NCBI GenBank assembly: GCA_031273445.1
Contig: JAISRV010000439.1
Location: 1-9,191 of the forward strand
DNA: 9,191 nucleotides
Source: Candidatus Adiutrix sp.
GTDB lineage: Bacteria > Desulfobacterota > Desulfarculia > Adiutricales > Adiutricaceae
Reading direction: 5' to 3'
Part shown: positions 1 through 6,815 of the stretch, piece by piece
How positions within the stretch are numbered: the stretch's first letter is position 1
How the letters are laid out: each line of letters starts with the position of its first letter
Program-made: the position numbers and the translations under genes
Notes under the pieces: model-generated
What the model saw: the letters and a program-made list of their open reading frames with translations, nothing else
The model's database searches: none
Told to the model about the DNA's origin: nothing

Positions 1-873
1 TTGAAGCCGGCCCCGGCCGGCGGCGGAATTCATTTCAAGCGCCTCGACCTGGCCGACGCCGCGCCCGTCAAAGCGGCCCCGGAGAACGTCGCCAGCACGA
101 CCCTGGCCACCAGCATCGGGCGCGGCGACAATAGCGTCGGCACGGTTGAACACCTTCTGGCCGCCTTGGCGGCTTTAGGCCTGGACAACGTCAACGTGGA
201 AGTCGACGGGCCTGAACTGCCGATTTTCGACGGTTCGGCCGCGCCCTGGGTCGACCTGATCAAAGCGGCCGGGGTCGTCACCCTCAACGCGCCGCGCAGC
301 TTTTTCAAGGCGACGCGTCCTTTTAAGACGGCCGTGGGCGACAAATCCATCGAAGTGCGTCCGGCCGCCTGTTTCTCCGTGGAAGCCCACATTGATTTCA
401 ACGGCTCCATCGGCCGCCAGGCTTTTTATTACGTCGGCTCGGAAAAAGCCTTTACCAGCGAAATCAGTTCTTCCCGCACCTTTTGTCTCCTGAAGGACGT
501 TGAAATGATGCAAAGCCGGGGCCTGGCCCTGGGCGGCGCCCTGGACAACGCCGTGGTGGTCGGCGACGACGGCATCATCAATCCCGAAGGTCTGCGTTTC
601 AAAGATGAATTCGTGCGCCACAAGATTCTCGATTTCATCGGCGACCTCTCCATTGCCGGGGCGCCCATTTTGGGCCAGTTCATCCTTCACAAGCCCGGCC
701 ATGAGTTGAACCGCCGTTTTCTGGCCGAAGCTCTGGCCCAGCCAGGCCTCCTGGAATTGACCGACGCCAGGGTCGAGGACCGCAAAAAAGCGGCGGCCGA
801 CCCGCGTCCGGCCCTGGGCCGCCTTCTCGCCCTGGAAGACATGACCGGCCAACTGGCGGCTCTGGCCTCCTGA
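1..873 (+). CDS. lpxC: UDP-3-O-acyl-N-acetylglucosamine deacetylase LpxC (5' partial)
   Basis: This is the zinc-dependent deacetylase that catalyses the committed step of lipid A synthesis in the cytoplasm, removing the N-acetyl group from UDP-3-O-acyl-GlcNAc. The window opens inside the gene: the first codon, TTG, is a leucine matching the family motif LRPAPA near residue 28 of the roughly 305-residue E. coli enzyme, so about 27 residues lie upstream. Visible family motifs, numbered from the first codon, are TVEHLLAAL with the metal ligand H51 (E. coli H79), DGSAAPWV, SRTF, GLALGGALDNAVV, and FVRHKILDFIGD with H207, D211 and D215 (E. coli H238, D242, D246). GHELNR carries the catalytic H234 (E. 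coli H265). All ligand and catalytic positions are intact, so the enzyme should be active. The stop is TGA at 871-873, followed by a hairpin terminator, so lpxC is the last gene of its transcript. Confidence 0.97.
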   Translation: MKPAPAGGGIHFKRLDLADAAPVKAAPENVASTTLATSIGRGDNSVGTVEHLLAALAALGLDNVNVEVDGPELPIFDGSAAPWVDLIKAAGVVTLNAPRSFFKATRPFKTAVGDKSIEVRPAACFSVEAHIDFNGSIGRQAFYYVGSEKAFTSEISSSRTFCLLKDVEMMQSRGLALGGALDNAVVVGDDGIINPEGLRFKDEFVRHKILDFIGDLSIAGAPILGQFILHKPGHELNRRFLAEALAQPGLLELTDARVEDRKKAAADPRPALGRLLALEDMTGQLAALAS

Positions 874-926
874 GTCGCCGCCCGAATCGTCTCTTAATTC
901 AAGAGAGCTCCCGGCCCCAACTAATG

Positions 927-958
927 AATGGCCGCCCCCGGTCGGGGGCGGCCATTTT
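927..958 (+). terminator. Intrinsic terminator of lpxC
   Basis: A perfect 13-bp stem (927-939 paired with 944-956) with a 4-base loop GGTC ends in TTTT at 955-958, 53 bases after the lpxC stop. It lies between two convergent genes. On the minus strand the same stem starts 39 bases past the stop of the YrdC-like gene and is followed by CATTCATT, a poorer T tract. It may therefore act in both directions but is best formed for lpxC. Confidence 0.85.
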
Positions 959-994
959 CGCGGCTTCTCGAAAATCGCTTTTTTATTTCTTCAT

Positions 995-1645
995 TTAAAA
1001 TTCAAGGCTGGGGCAGGCCGCCCTGAGGTCGCCGGCGGACAGGGGTCCGCCACGGATCAGGCGGGGGGCGGCCAGGCTGACGTCGATGATGGCGGAGGGC
1101 GGGCCGCCCCCCGTGACGCCGCCGTCTATGATCAGATCAATGGAGTCGCCGAAATAATCCAACACCGCCTCGGCACGGTCGGCCGGGGCCTCTCCGGCCG
1201 GATTGGCGCTGGTGCCGGTCAGCCCCCGATCGACCATGCGCACGAGCCGCCGCACGGCCAAAAGGCTTTCCAGCCGCAAAGCCACCGTGCGGGCCGGCCC
1301 CACCAAGCTGGCGTGAAGGCCGGTCTGGGCCGGAAACAAAAGCGTCAGCGGGCCGGGCCAAAAACGGCTCATCAGCGCCCATGCGGCCTCCGGCGTCTCC
1401 CGGGCGTAGCAGAGCGCCCGGGCCGGCTGATCCAGCAAAATAAGGCTGGCCTTGCCCTGGCGGCCTTCAGCGCCCTTCAGTTCAACCACTTTCTCCAGGG
1501 CCGGATGACCGTCGGCCAGAGCCATCAACGCGTAAAACGAAGCCGTCGGCCCGGCCACGACTCCGCCGTCGAGCAACATCCTGGCGGCCGGGGCCAGAGC
1601 CTCGAAAGCGACATTCCGCGGGTCTATAATCAAACGTTTGGACAA
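995..1645 (-). CDS. YrdC/Sua5/TsaC family threonylcarbamoyl-AMP synthase
   Basis: The likely role is making threonylcarbamoyl-AMP from threonine, bicarbonate and ATP, for the t6A modification of ANN-decoding tRNAs in the cytoplasm. From the TTG at 1645 the protein is 216 residues, usual for the single-domain family (E. coli TsaC is 190). Family marks are PTASFYAL at 33-40 (the PTxTxYGL position), LKG at 56-58, FWPGPLTLLF at 95-104, TVALRL at 120-125, GTSANPAGEAPA at 144-155, and a C-terminal SAIIDVS...RLIRGGPLS. The SxN pair of the active site (S146, N148) is present. The upstream motifs are divergent: D/E and G of PT(D/E)TxYGL are lost, and KxR reads KGA with an arginine only at R62. I chose TTG 1645 because CTCC at 1653-1656 gives GGAG on this strand, 7 bases upstream. 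A TTG at 1660 is also in frame but has no clear ribosome site. It could be a paralog with another role. Confidence 0.88.
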   Translation of the reverse strand: MSKRLIIDPRNVAFEALAPAARMLLDGGVVAGPTASFYALMALADGHPALEKVVELKGAEGRQGKASLILLDQPARALCYARETPEAAWALMSRFWPGPLTLLFPAQTGLHASLVGPARTVALRLESLLAVRRLVRMVDRGLTGTSANPAGEAPADRAEAVLDYFGDSIDLIIDGGVTGGGPPSAIIDVSLAAPRLIRGGPLSAGDLRAACPSLEF

Positions 1646-1731
1646 AGGCAGGCTCCACAAGATTCGCCAGTTGCGCTTTCGGCCGGCCGCTGTCGCGCCT
1701 GGCTTTGGCGCTCTTCAGACAATTTGTTCCT

Positions 1732-1761
1732 ATTTTAGCAGAAAAGACCGCTTGACTTCAA
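1732..1761 (-). promoter_or_regulatory. Candidate promoter of the YrdC-like gene
   Basis: Reading the minus strand, TTGAAG (1761-1756) is followed after 18 bases by TAAAAT (1737-1732). This is 4 of 6 and 5 of 6 matches to the sigma-70 boxes. It would start transcription near 1725, about 80 bases before the TTG at 1645. The -35 box overlaps that of the opposite promoter. Confidence 0.4.
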
Positions 1762-1762
1762 G
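1751..1762. repeat. Palindrome CTTGACTTCAAG between divergent genes
   Basis: This inverted repeat has 5-base arms, CTTGA and TCAAG, around CT. It contains the -35 candidates of both divergent promoters, TTGACT on the plus strand and TTGAAG on the minus strand. It could be an operator or simply the result of two back-to-back -35 boxes. Confidence 0.4.
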
Positions 1763-1781
1763 CGCCGCGTGAAGGCATACT
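1752..1781 (+). promoter_or_regulatory. Candidate promoter of the zinc-ribbon gene
   Basis: TTGACT (1752-1757, 5 of 6 matches to the -35 consensus) is followed after 18 bases by CATACT (1776-1781, 4 of 6). TATAAA at 1782-1787 lies too far away for this -35. Transcription would start near 1788, leaving a leader of about 130 bases before the ATG at 1921. A second weak candidate nearer the gene is TTTACA at 1844-1849 with TATGTT at 1868-1873. Confidence 0.4.
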
Positions 1782-1920
1782 TATAAAAAAGCGGAGAGCG
1801 TTTCGAGCCGTAGCCGCCGTGAAAACTCGTCTGAAGGTAGTATTTTACAGGTTTAAACTATCTTTGATATGTTTATTAGGCGAGGCGACAACGCGAAAAT
1901 AAGAAGGCGGATTATGGCCA

Positions 1921-2109
1921 ATGAACACAAATGATCCCTTGAATGCGCCGGACTGCATGCAGGAAAAAACAAAACTTATAATCGGCCGATGCCCTTTATG
2001 CGGCAAGGAGCTGGAGTTTTTCAGCATCCCCGAACTGAGCCGACGCTACTGCTATAACTGCAAAAAGCCTTTTGACGTCACAAGGCTTTTGCCGACAAGC
2101 TCGACCTGA
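1921..2109 (+). CDS. Small zinc-ribbon protein of unknown function
   Basis: A 62-residue protein with two CxxC knuckles, CPLC at 24-27 and CYNC at 44-47, separated by 16 residues; each is followed by a basic residue or glycine (GK, KK). This is the layout of a zinc ribbon that binds one structural zinc, as found in many small nucleic-acid or protein-binding adaptors. A further cysteine is at 12. There is no signal peptide or membrane segment, so it should be cytoplasmic. The start is ATG with a weak GGCGG 10 bases upstream at 1906-1910. The gene stands alone: it is divergent from the YrdC-like gene, has its own candidate promoter, and is followed by a terminator-like hairpin and a clear intrinsic terminator. 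Its codons and flanks are richer in A and T than the neighbours. I do not recognise a named family. The gene call rests on the paired CxxC motifs and isolated-gene context. Confidence 0.65.
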   Translation: MNTNDPLNAPDCMQEKTKLIIGRCPLCGKELEFFSIPELSRRYCYNCKKPFDVTRLLPTSST

Positions 2110-2125
2110 GCCTCTGAGGCTCAGG
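2105..2125 (+). other. Hairpin overlapping the zinc-ribbon stop codon
   Basis: A perfect 9-bp stem (2105-2113 with 2117-2125) closes a CTG loop and contains the TGA stop at 2107-2109. No T run follows directly (CTTCTAAATG), so by itself it is a poor terminator. It may protect the 3' end of the mRNA or act with the terminator 50 bases downstream. Confidence 0.5.
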
Positions 2126-2174
2126 CTTCTAAATGGTTCGAAATTCGCGGTCGGCCGCCAGTCCCGGCCGCGCG

Positions 2175-2201
2175 GCCCTGGAAAATATCCGGGGCTTTTT
2201 T
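2175..2201 (+). terminator. Intrinsic terminator after the zinc-ribbon gene
   Basis: The stem 2175-2181 (GCCCTGG) pairs with 2189-2195 (CCGGGGC) over 7 bp, including one U-G pair, around an AAAATAT loop. It is followed at once by six T residues (2196-2201). It lies 66 bases after the stop at 2109 and isolates the small gene from the downstream promoter. Confidence 0.75.
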
Positions 2202-2296
2202 ATCTCCGTAGTCGCTTGGTCGGCAGGCTGTTTCTGCCCGTCCGGGGTCCGGGCCGCCCCGCCGCTCTGCGTACAGGGTGCGGAGCATCCATGGCT

Positions 2297-2313
2297 CCAG
2301 GGCTTTGCCCTGG
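2297..2313. repeat. REP-like palindrome in intergenic region
   Basis: CCAGGGC and GCCCTGG form a perfect 7-bp stem around TTT, within a GC-rich stretch (about 2225-2320) that otherwise holds no convincing gene. There is no T run close by. The form resembles dispersed palindromic intergenic repeats of GC-rich bacteria, but one window cannot show that it recurs. The whole 2202-2325 stretch has short open frames on both strands without a ribosome site or recognisable protein. Confidence 0.4.
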
Positions 2314-2325
2314 CGGAAAAAGTCC

Positions 2326-2356
2326 TTGTATTTTTTTATCGCCAATATGTTATAAT
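2326..2356 (+). promoter_or_regulatory. Extended -10 promoter of the activase fusion gene
   Basis: A perfect TATAAT (2351-2356) is preceded by TG one base upstream (2348-2349), making an extended -10 element. TTGTAT at 2326-2331 is a possible -35 at the long spacing of 19 bases. The surrounding 2329-2373 is an A/T-rich island in GC-rich DNA. Transcription would begin near 2363, giving a leader of about 135 bases before the TTG start at 2498. Confidence 0.65.
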
Positions 2357-2374
2357 ATTTTATTAAAATTTTAT

Positions 2375-2420
2375 GGCCGCGCTTTCGGCGCCCGGCCTAA
2401 CGAAGTCGCCGGCCCCGGCG
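2375..2420 (+). other. Structured leader of the activase fusion mRNA
   Basis: Two GC-rich hairpins follow the promoter. The first pairs 2375-2382 with 2388-2391 and 2394-2397, with a two-base CC bulge and a TTTCG loop. The second pairs CGCCG (2407-2411) with CGGCG (2416-2420) around GCCC. Neither is followed by a T run. I do not recognise a known riboswitch class, and in GC-rich DNA such stems can occur by chance. Confidence 0.35.
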
Positions 2421-2497
2421 CGGGGTCTTGCAGCATATTTTGAAAGCCGCGGACGGCCGGTCCAAAGGGTTTGCGCGCGGCTGGAAAGGTTTTGATT

Positions 2498-5400
2498 TTG
2501 GATGGTCAGTCTCCAGTCGCCCCGGTCTTTTTCCGCCTCGGGCTGGACGTTGGTTCGATAAGCATCAAAGCCGCCCTGCTAAACTCTTCCGGAGACATTG
2601 AACGACATATCTATAGGCGCCATTATGGGCGGCCCTTTGCCGCGGCCCTGACCGCCCTGCGTGAACTGTCGTCGACCTGCGGCCTTGAGGCCATCCGTCC
2701 CCCGGTCGTCACCGGCGCGGCCGCCTCGGAACTGGCCGCCCTTTTGGACGGAGAAGCCATCGGCGAAATCATGGCCCTGACCCTGGCCGCCGGTCACAGC
2801 GGCGTCAGGCCCGGCAGTTTGGTCGACATCGGCGGCGAAGACACCAAAGTCTTATGGTTCCGCGAAGAAGGCGGCCGCCCGACCCTGGCCGACTTCGCCA
2901 TGAACGCCATGTGCGCCGCCGGCACCGGCTCTTTCTTGGATCAGCAGGCCCATCGCCTGAGCTATTCCATTGAAGAATTCGGGGCCCTGGCCCTCAAATC
3001 GGAAGTGCCGCCCAGAGTCGCCGGCCGTTGCAGCGTTTTCGCCAAAAGCGACATGATTCACCTGCAACAGTCGGCCACCCCCGACTATGAAATAATCTAT
3101 GGCTTGTGCCTGGCCATGGCCCGCAGCATCAAAAGCGGCCTGGCCAAAGGCAAAAACCTGCCCACGCCCATGCTTTTCACCGGCGGAGTGGCCGCCAACC
3201 CCGGCCTCAGGCGCGCTCTCATCGACATCTTCTCTCTTTCCGAAGCCGACCTTGTCATTCCGGAAACTCACTTTGTCTTCGGCGCCTTGGGCGCGGCTCT
3301 CCATGTCCGCGCCCAAGGCGCCGAAAAAACGCCCGGCCTCAGCCTCGCCGGGCTGGAAGCCTTTCTGGCCAAAGGCCACCAGCCGCCCGAACGGCTGGCG
3401 CCCCTCAAACGTCCGTCCCGGCGCCCTGCCGTCGCCAGTTTCGACCGGCCGCGGACGACCGGGAAACTGCCGGTCTACATCGGGGTGGACGTCGGTTCCG
3501 TCAGCACCAATGTGGTGCTGACGACTGAAGACGGCCGCCTGGTCTCCCGCCAATACCTGGCCACGGCGGGCCGCCCCCTGGAGGCCATTAAGGAAGGCTT
3601 CGGCAATATTCCGGAAGAGGTGCGGAACAAAGTCGAGGTTCTGGGCGTCTGCACCACCGGTTCAGGCCGCTATCTTTCCGCCGACTACCTCGGGGCCGAC
3701 ATGACCGTCAACGAGATCACGGCCCAGGCCACGGCCGCGACGGCTATTGACCCCACGGTCGACACCATTTTTGAAATCGGCGGCCAGGATTCGAAATATA
3801 TTTCGCTTTCCGACGGCGTCATCGTGGATTTTATGATGAACAAGGCCTGCGCCGCCGGCACGGGCTCTTTTCTTGAGGAACAGGCCGAAAAGCTGGGTCT
3901 GAAGATCAAGGACGAATTCGGCGAGGCCGCGCTCTCCAGCCAAAGCCCGGTGGCGCTGGGCGAACGCTGCACCGTGTTTATGGAATCGGACCTGGTGCAC
4001 CACCAGCAGAAAGGCGTGGACCACGGCGACCTGACCGCCGGCCTGTGCTACGGCATAGTGGCCAATTATCTCGGCCGGGTGGTGGAAACGCGCCCAGTGG
4101 GGCGGAATGTTTTTTTTCAGGGCGGAACCAGCTTCAATCAGGGCGTGGCCGCCGCTTTCGAGGCCCGGCTCGGGCAGGCGGTAACCGTTCCCGACAACGC
4201 CGACGTCACCGGGGCCATAGGCGCGGCCCTCATCGCCCGCGACCGGCGCAGCTGGAAGGCCAGCCGCTTCGTCGGCTTCGATCTGTCGACTCGCCCTTAC
4301 GAAATAAAAAGCTTCGAGTGCCGCGACTGCGCCAACCATTGCGAAATCCGCCGGGTGGCCGTCGACGGCGGCGAACCGTTTTTCTACGGCAGCCGTTGCG
4401 GACGCTTTGAAGAAGACGCCGGCCGCAAAAAAAACGGCGGCCCTTTATGGCCCGATCTTTTTGAATATCGGGCGAATCTGGCCTTCAACCCGCCGGAACT
4501 GCAAGAAATCAGGGAACAGAGCCGGGAATCCCGGAAAAAGACCGTCGGTCTTATCCGGACCATGTTTTTTAGTGAAACAGGCCCCTTCTGGTCGGTTTTC
4601 TGGGCTTCTCTGGGCTTTGAGCCGGTCTGGTCCAGCCCCACCAACAAAAGCGTCATTCACCGCGGCTGTGAACGCGTCGGCAACGAATTCTGCTTTCCGA
4701 TCAAGGCCGCTCACGGCCACCTGCTGGATTTGATGGACAAGCGAACCGACTACATCTTCCTGCCGTCCATGGTCAACATGCCCGCCGGAGGCGCAAACGG
4801 CGCCCAGGCCCCCGACAACGCGGCCTGCCCCTATGCCCAATCCCTGGCCTATACCGCCCCGGCCGCTTTGGGCCTGACCGGCCCGGGCTTCCTGACCGGC
4901 CCGGTCTTTTTCGGCGAAGGGCCCGAAGCGCTTCTGAATTCACTGGCCGCCCTGGCGCGGCCGCTGAGCCTCTCCCGGGCCAGGGTCAGAGAGGCCATGG
5001 GGGCCGCCCTGACGGCCCAGACGAACTTCGGCCGCCGTCTGCTGGAAAAAGGCCGTGAAATGCTGGCTCAACTGGGCCCGGAGGACAAGGTCATGGTCGT
5101 GGTGGCCCGTCCCTACAACGGCTTCGACCCCGGCCTGAATCTCAGGCTGAACCAAAAGTTGTCCGATCTCGGGGTTATGGGTCTGCCGATGGATTTTCTG
5201 CCCCTGGATCAGAGCCCGGGCGAGGAGGCCGCCTCCCATTACTGGCGCTACGGCCAGAAAATAACGGCCGCCGCCGACATGATAGCCCGGGACCCCCGCC
5301 TGGAAGCTCTCTACATTTCCAACTTCGGCTGCGGGCCCGATTCCTTCATCATCCATTTTTTCAAACACCAGCTCGGCGGCAAGCCTTTTCTGGAAATTGA

Positions 5401-6778
5401 AATCGACGAGCACTCCTCCGACGTCGGGGCCGTCACCCGGCTGGAGGCCTTCCTGGACTCCCTGGCCGCGCGCAAGGCCAGGGGCAAAGAAATCAGCCGC
5501 GAAAAGGAGATATACCCGCTTCACGTCGCCCGGACGCCGCGCCCGGGCAAGACCATTTACCTGCCGCCGATGTGCGACCATGTCATCGCGGCCGCGGCCG
5601 CTTTCCGCAGCGTGGGCATAAACGCCGCGGCTCTGCCGCCGTCCGACCGGGAAACCATCGAGCTGGGCCGCGCGCAGACCTCCGGCAAAGAGTGCTACCC
5701 CTTAATCCTGACGACGGGCGATTTCATCAAGCTCACCCGCCGCCCGGGCTTCGACCCCGAGCGTTCTTCCATTTTCATGCCCTCTTCCAACGGCCCCTGC
5801 CGCTTCGGCCAATATGGCCGCTATATCAGGCTGGTCATGAAGCGCCTGGGGCTGGAGGAATTGGACGTCATTTCCCTGGATCAGACCGGCGGCATGTACA
5901 AGGCCCTTGATTCCGCCGGAGGCCGGAAAGGCGAAAGCCTTTCGCGGCGTTTCTGGCGGGCGTTGGTGGGCACGGATATGCTGCAAAAGGCCCTGTGGCA
6001 GACGCGGCCGAGGGAGGCCGCGGCCGGGGCGGCCGACACGGCCTATCGCGCGGCCCTGGCGGACCTAACGAGCGCCGTTGAAAACGGGAGCGACCTCGGG
6101 CTGGTCATGAAAAAGGCCCGCGAGCGCTTCGAAATCGCCGCCGACAAATCTGTTCCGCTCGGCTCCAGGCCGCGCGTGGGCCTGGTGGGCGAGATATATG
6201 TGCGCCATAACCGTTTCGCCAATGAGGAAGTCATGCGGCGCCTGGAGGCGCTGGGGGCGGTAGTCGTGGCCCCGCCCTTTTCGGAATGGATTTTCTATGT
6301 GGGCTTCGTCAACGCCATGCGGGCGCAAAGAAACGGCGACTGGCGAGCCAGGCTCAAAAATGCGCTCATTAGCTATGTTCAGGCGCGCGACCTTAAAAAG
6401 ATGGCCGCCCCCTGGCGCGACTTTTTCGCCGGCGGCGCGGTCGACCCGCCGGTAGCGGAAGTAATAGATTTCGGCGAAAAATTCCTGCACCGCAGTTTTC
6501 AGGGCGAGGCCATCCTCTCTCTGGGCAAGGGCGTGGAATTTTTCCGCCGCCAGGCCGCGGGCCTGGTCAACATAATGCCCTTCACCTGCATGCCCGGCAT
6601 GGTGGTGGGAGGGTTGACGGAAAATTTCAGAGAAGCGTGCCAGGGCATGCCCTCGTTAAATTTGTCCTTTGACGGTCAAAGCCAGACCAATACCCAGGCC
6701 CGTCTGGAAGCCTTCATGTATCAAGTGAAGGATTTCCATGCGCGCCGAAACGGTCGGGCCGCCGCCGGGCGACATTAA
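2498..6778 (+). CDS. Fused acyl-CoA dehydratase activase / HgdB-like iron-sulfur protein
   Basis: A protein of about 1,426 residues joining four modules; residue numbers here count from the in-frame TTG at 2471. (1) A BcrAD/BadFG-type ASKHA ATPase at about 22-280: LGLDVGS at 23-29, GGEDTK at 121-126, MCAAGTGSF with C148, GRCSVF with C187, TGGVAAN near 237-243. (2) A second, about 336-590: IGVDVGS, GGQDSK, ACAAGTGSF with C460, ERCTVF with C500. (3) Cysteines C617, C620, C624, C643, then a DUF2229-type domain from about 690 (KTVGLIRTMFF, C733, C741, C786). (4) HgdB-like parts: ARPYNGFDPG near 879-888, NFGCGPDS with C954, GKECYPL with C1075, NGPCRFGQYGRY with C1110, VGEIYVRHNRF near 1241, TCMPGM with C1373. 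In this family the activase hydrolyses ATP to push one electron from its [4Fe-4S] cluster to a dehydratase or reductase partner. Proteins of this architecture are known but their substrate is not settled. I favour TTG 2498 because GGAAAGG ends 8 bases upstream; TTG 2471 and 2492 are alternatives. Confidence 0.9.
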   Translation: MDGQSPVAPVFFRLGLDVGSISIKAALLNSSGDIERHIYRRHYGRPFAAALTALRELSSTCGLEAIRPPVVTGAAASELAALLDGEAIGEIMALTLAAGHSGVRPGSLVDIGGEDTKVLWFREEGGRPTLADFAMNAMCAAGTGSFLDQQAHRLSYSIEEFGALALKSEVPPRVAGRCSVFAKSDMIHLQQSATPDYEIIYGLCLAMARSIKSGLAKGKNLPTPMLFTGGVAANPGLRRALIDIFSLSEADLVIPETHFVFGALGAALHVRAQGAEKTPGLSLAGLEAFLAKGHQPPERLAPLKRPSRRPAVASFDRPRTTGKLPVYIGVDVGSVSTNVVLTTEDGRLVSRQYLATAGRPLEAIKEGFGNIPEEVRNKVEVLGVCTTGSGRYLSADYLGADMTVNEITAQATAATAIDPTVDTIFEIGGQDSKYISLSDGVIVDFMMNKACAAGTGSFLEEQAEKLGLKIKDEFGEAALSSQSPVALGERCTVFMESDLVHHQQKGVDHGDLTAGLCYGIVANYLGRVVETRPVGRNVFFQGGTSFNQGVAAAFEARLGQAVTVPDNADVTGAIGAALIARDRRSWKASRFVGFDLSTRPYEIKSFECRDCANHCEIRRVAVDGGEPFFYGSRCGRFEEDAGRKKNGGPLWPDLFEYRANLAFNPPELQEIREQSRESRKKTVGLIRTMFFSETGPFWSVFWASLGFEPVWSSPTNKSVIHRGCERVGNEFCFPIKAAHGHLLDLMDKRTDYIFLPSMVNMPAGGANGAQAPDNAACPYAQSLAYTAPAALGLTGPGFLTGPVFFGEGPEALLNSLAALARPLSLSRARVREAMGAALTAQTNFGRRLLEKGREMLAQLGPEDKVMVVVARPYNGFDPGLNLRLNQKLSDLGVMGLPMDFLPLDQSPGEEAASHYWRYGQKITAAADMIARDPRLEALYISNFGCGPDSFIIHFFKHQLGGKPFLEIEIDEHSSDVGAVTRLEAFLDSLAARKARGKEISREKEIYPLHVARTPRPGKTIYLPPMCDHVIAAAAAFRSVGINAAALPPSDRETIELGRAQTSGKECYPLILTTGDFIKLTRRPGFDPERSSIFMPSSNGPCRFGQYGRYIRLVMKRLGLEELDVISLDQTGGMYKALDSAGGRKGESLSRRFWRALVGTDMLQKALWQTRPREAAAGAADTAYRAALADLTSAVENGSDLGLVMKKARERFEIAADKSVPLGSRPRVGLVGEIYVRHNRFANEEVMRRLEALGAVVVAPPFSEWIFYVGFVNAMRAQRNGDWRARLKNALISYVQARDLKKMAAPWRDFFAGGAVDPPVAEVIDFGEKFLHRSFQGEAILSLGKGVEFFRRQAAGLVNIMPFTCMPGMVVGGLTENFREACQGMPSLNLSFDGQSQTNTQARLEAFMYQVKDFHARRNGRAAAGRH

Positions 6779-6784
6779 ATCAAT

Positions 6785-6815
6785 GGCAGGCCCAGAGGGG
6801 CCGCCCTATAATTTT
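6785..6815 (+). other. Hairpin between activase fusion and ribonuclease genes
   Basis: GGC, a bulged A, and GGCCC (6785-6793) pair with GGGCC and GCC (6798-6805) around AGAG, giving 8 bp. An A/T-rich CTATAATTTT follows. The hairpin sits in the 48-base gap and ends 10 bases before the AAGGAG ribosome site. It could be a weak terminator that lets part of transcription through, or a structure in the ribonuclease leader. Confidence 0.4.

Noticed and set aside
1313..1738. A 141-codon plus-strand frame opposite the YrdC-like gene
   Set aside because: The minus strand encodes clear YrdC motifs; this frame is arginine- and glutamine-rich with no domain.
2130..2150. GGTTCGAAATTC, resembling a tRNA T-loop
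   Set aside because: The flanking bases do not form the 5-bp T stem, and no acceptor or anticodon stem can be drawn around it.
2166..2177. The 12-base palindrome GGCCGCGCGGCC
   Set aside because: Short GC palindromes are expected by chance at this composition, and part of it is used by the better terminator stem at 2175-2195.
2121..2345. A 74-codon minus-strand frame (TTG start) in the intergenic region
   Set aside because: It has no ribosome site, runs through the terminator and the palindrome, and matches no family I know. I cannot exclude a remnant, but the palindromic repeat explains the sequence better.
2133..2366. A 77-codon plus-strand frame in the same region
   Set aside because: It crosses the intrinsic terminator at 2175-2201 and runs into the promoter. 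It has no clear Shine-Dalgarno sequence or domain.
2072..2443. A 123-codon plus-strand frame
   Set aside because: It begins inside the zinc-ribbon gene and crosses the terminator and the extended -10 promoter. Its composition is arginine- and proline-rich, as expected from non-coding GC-rich DNA.
6807..6812. TATAAT just upstream of the ribonuclease start
   Set aside because: There is no acceptable -35 box, and transcription from it would begin in or after the ribosome site at 6816-6821.
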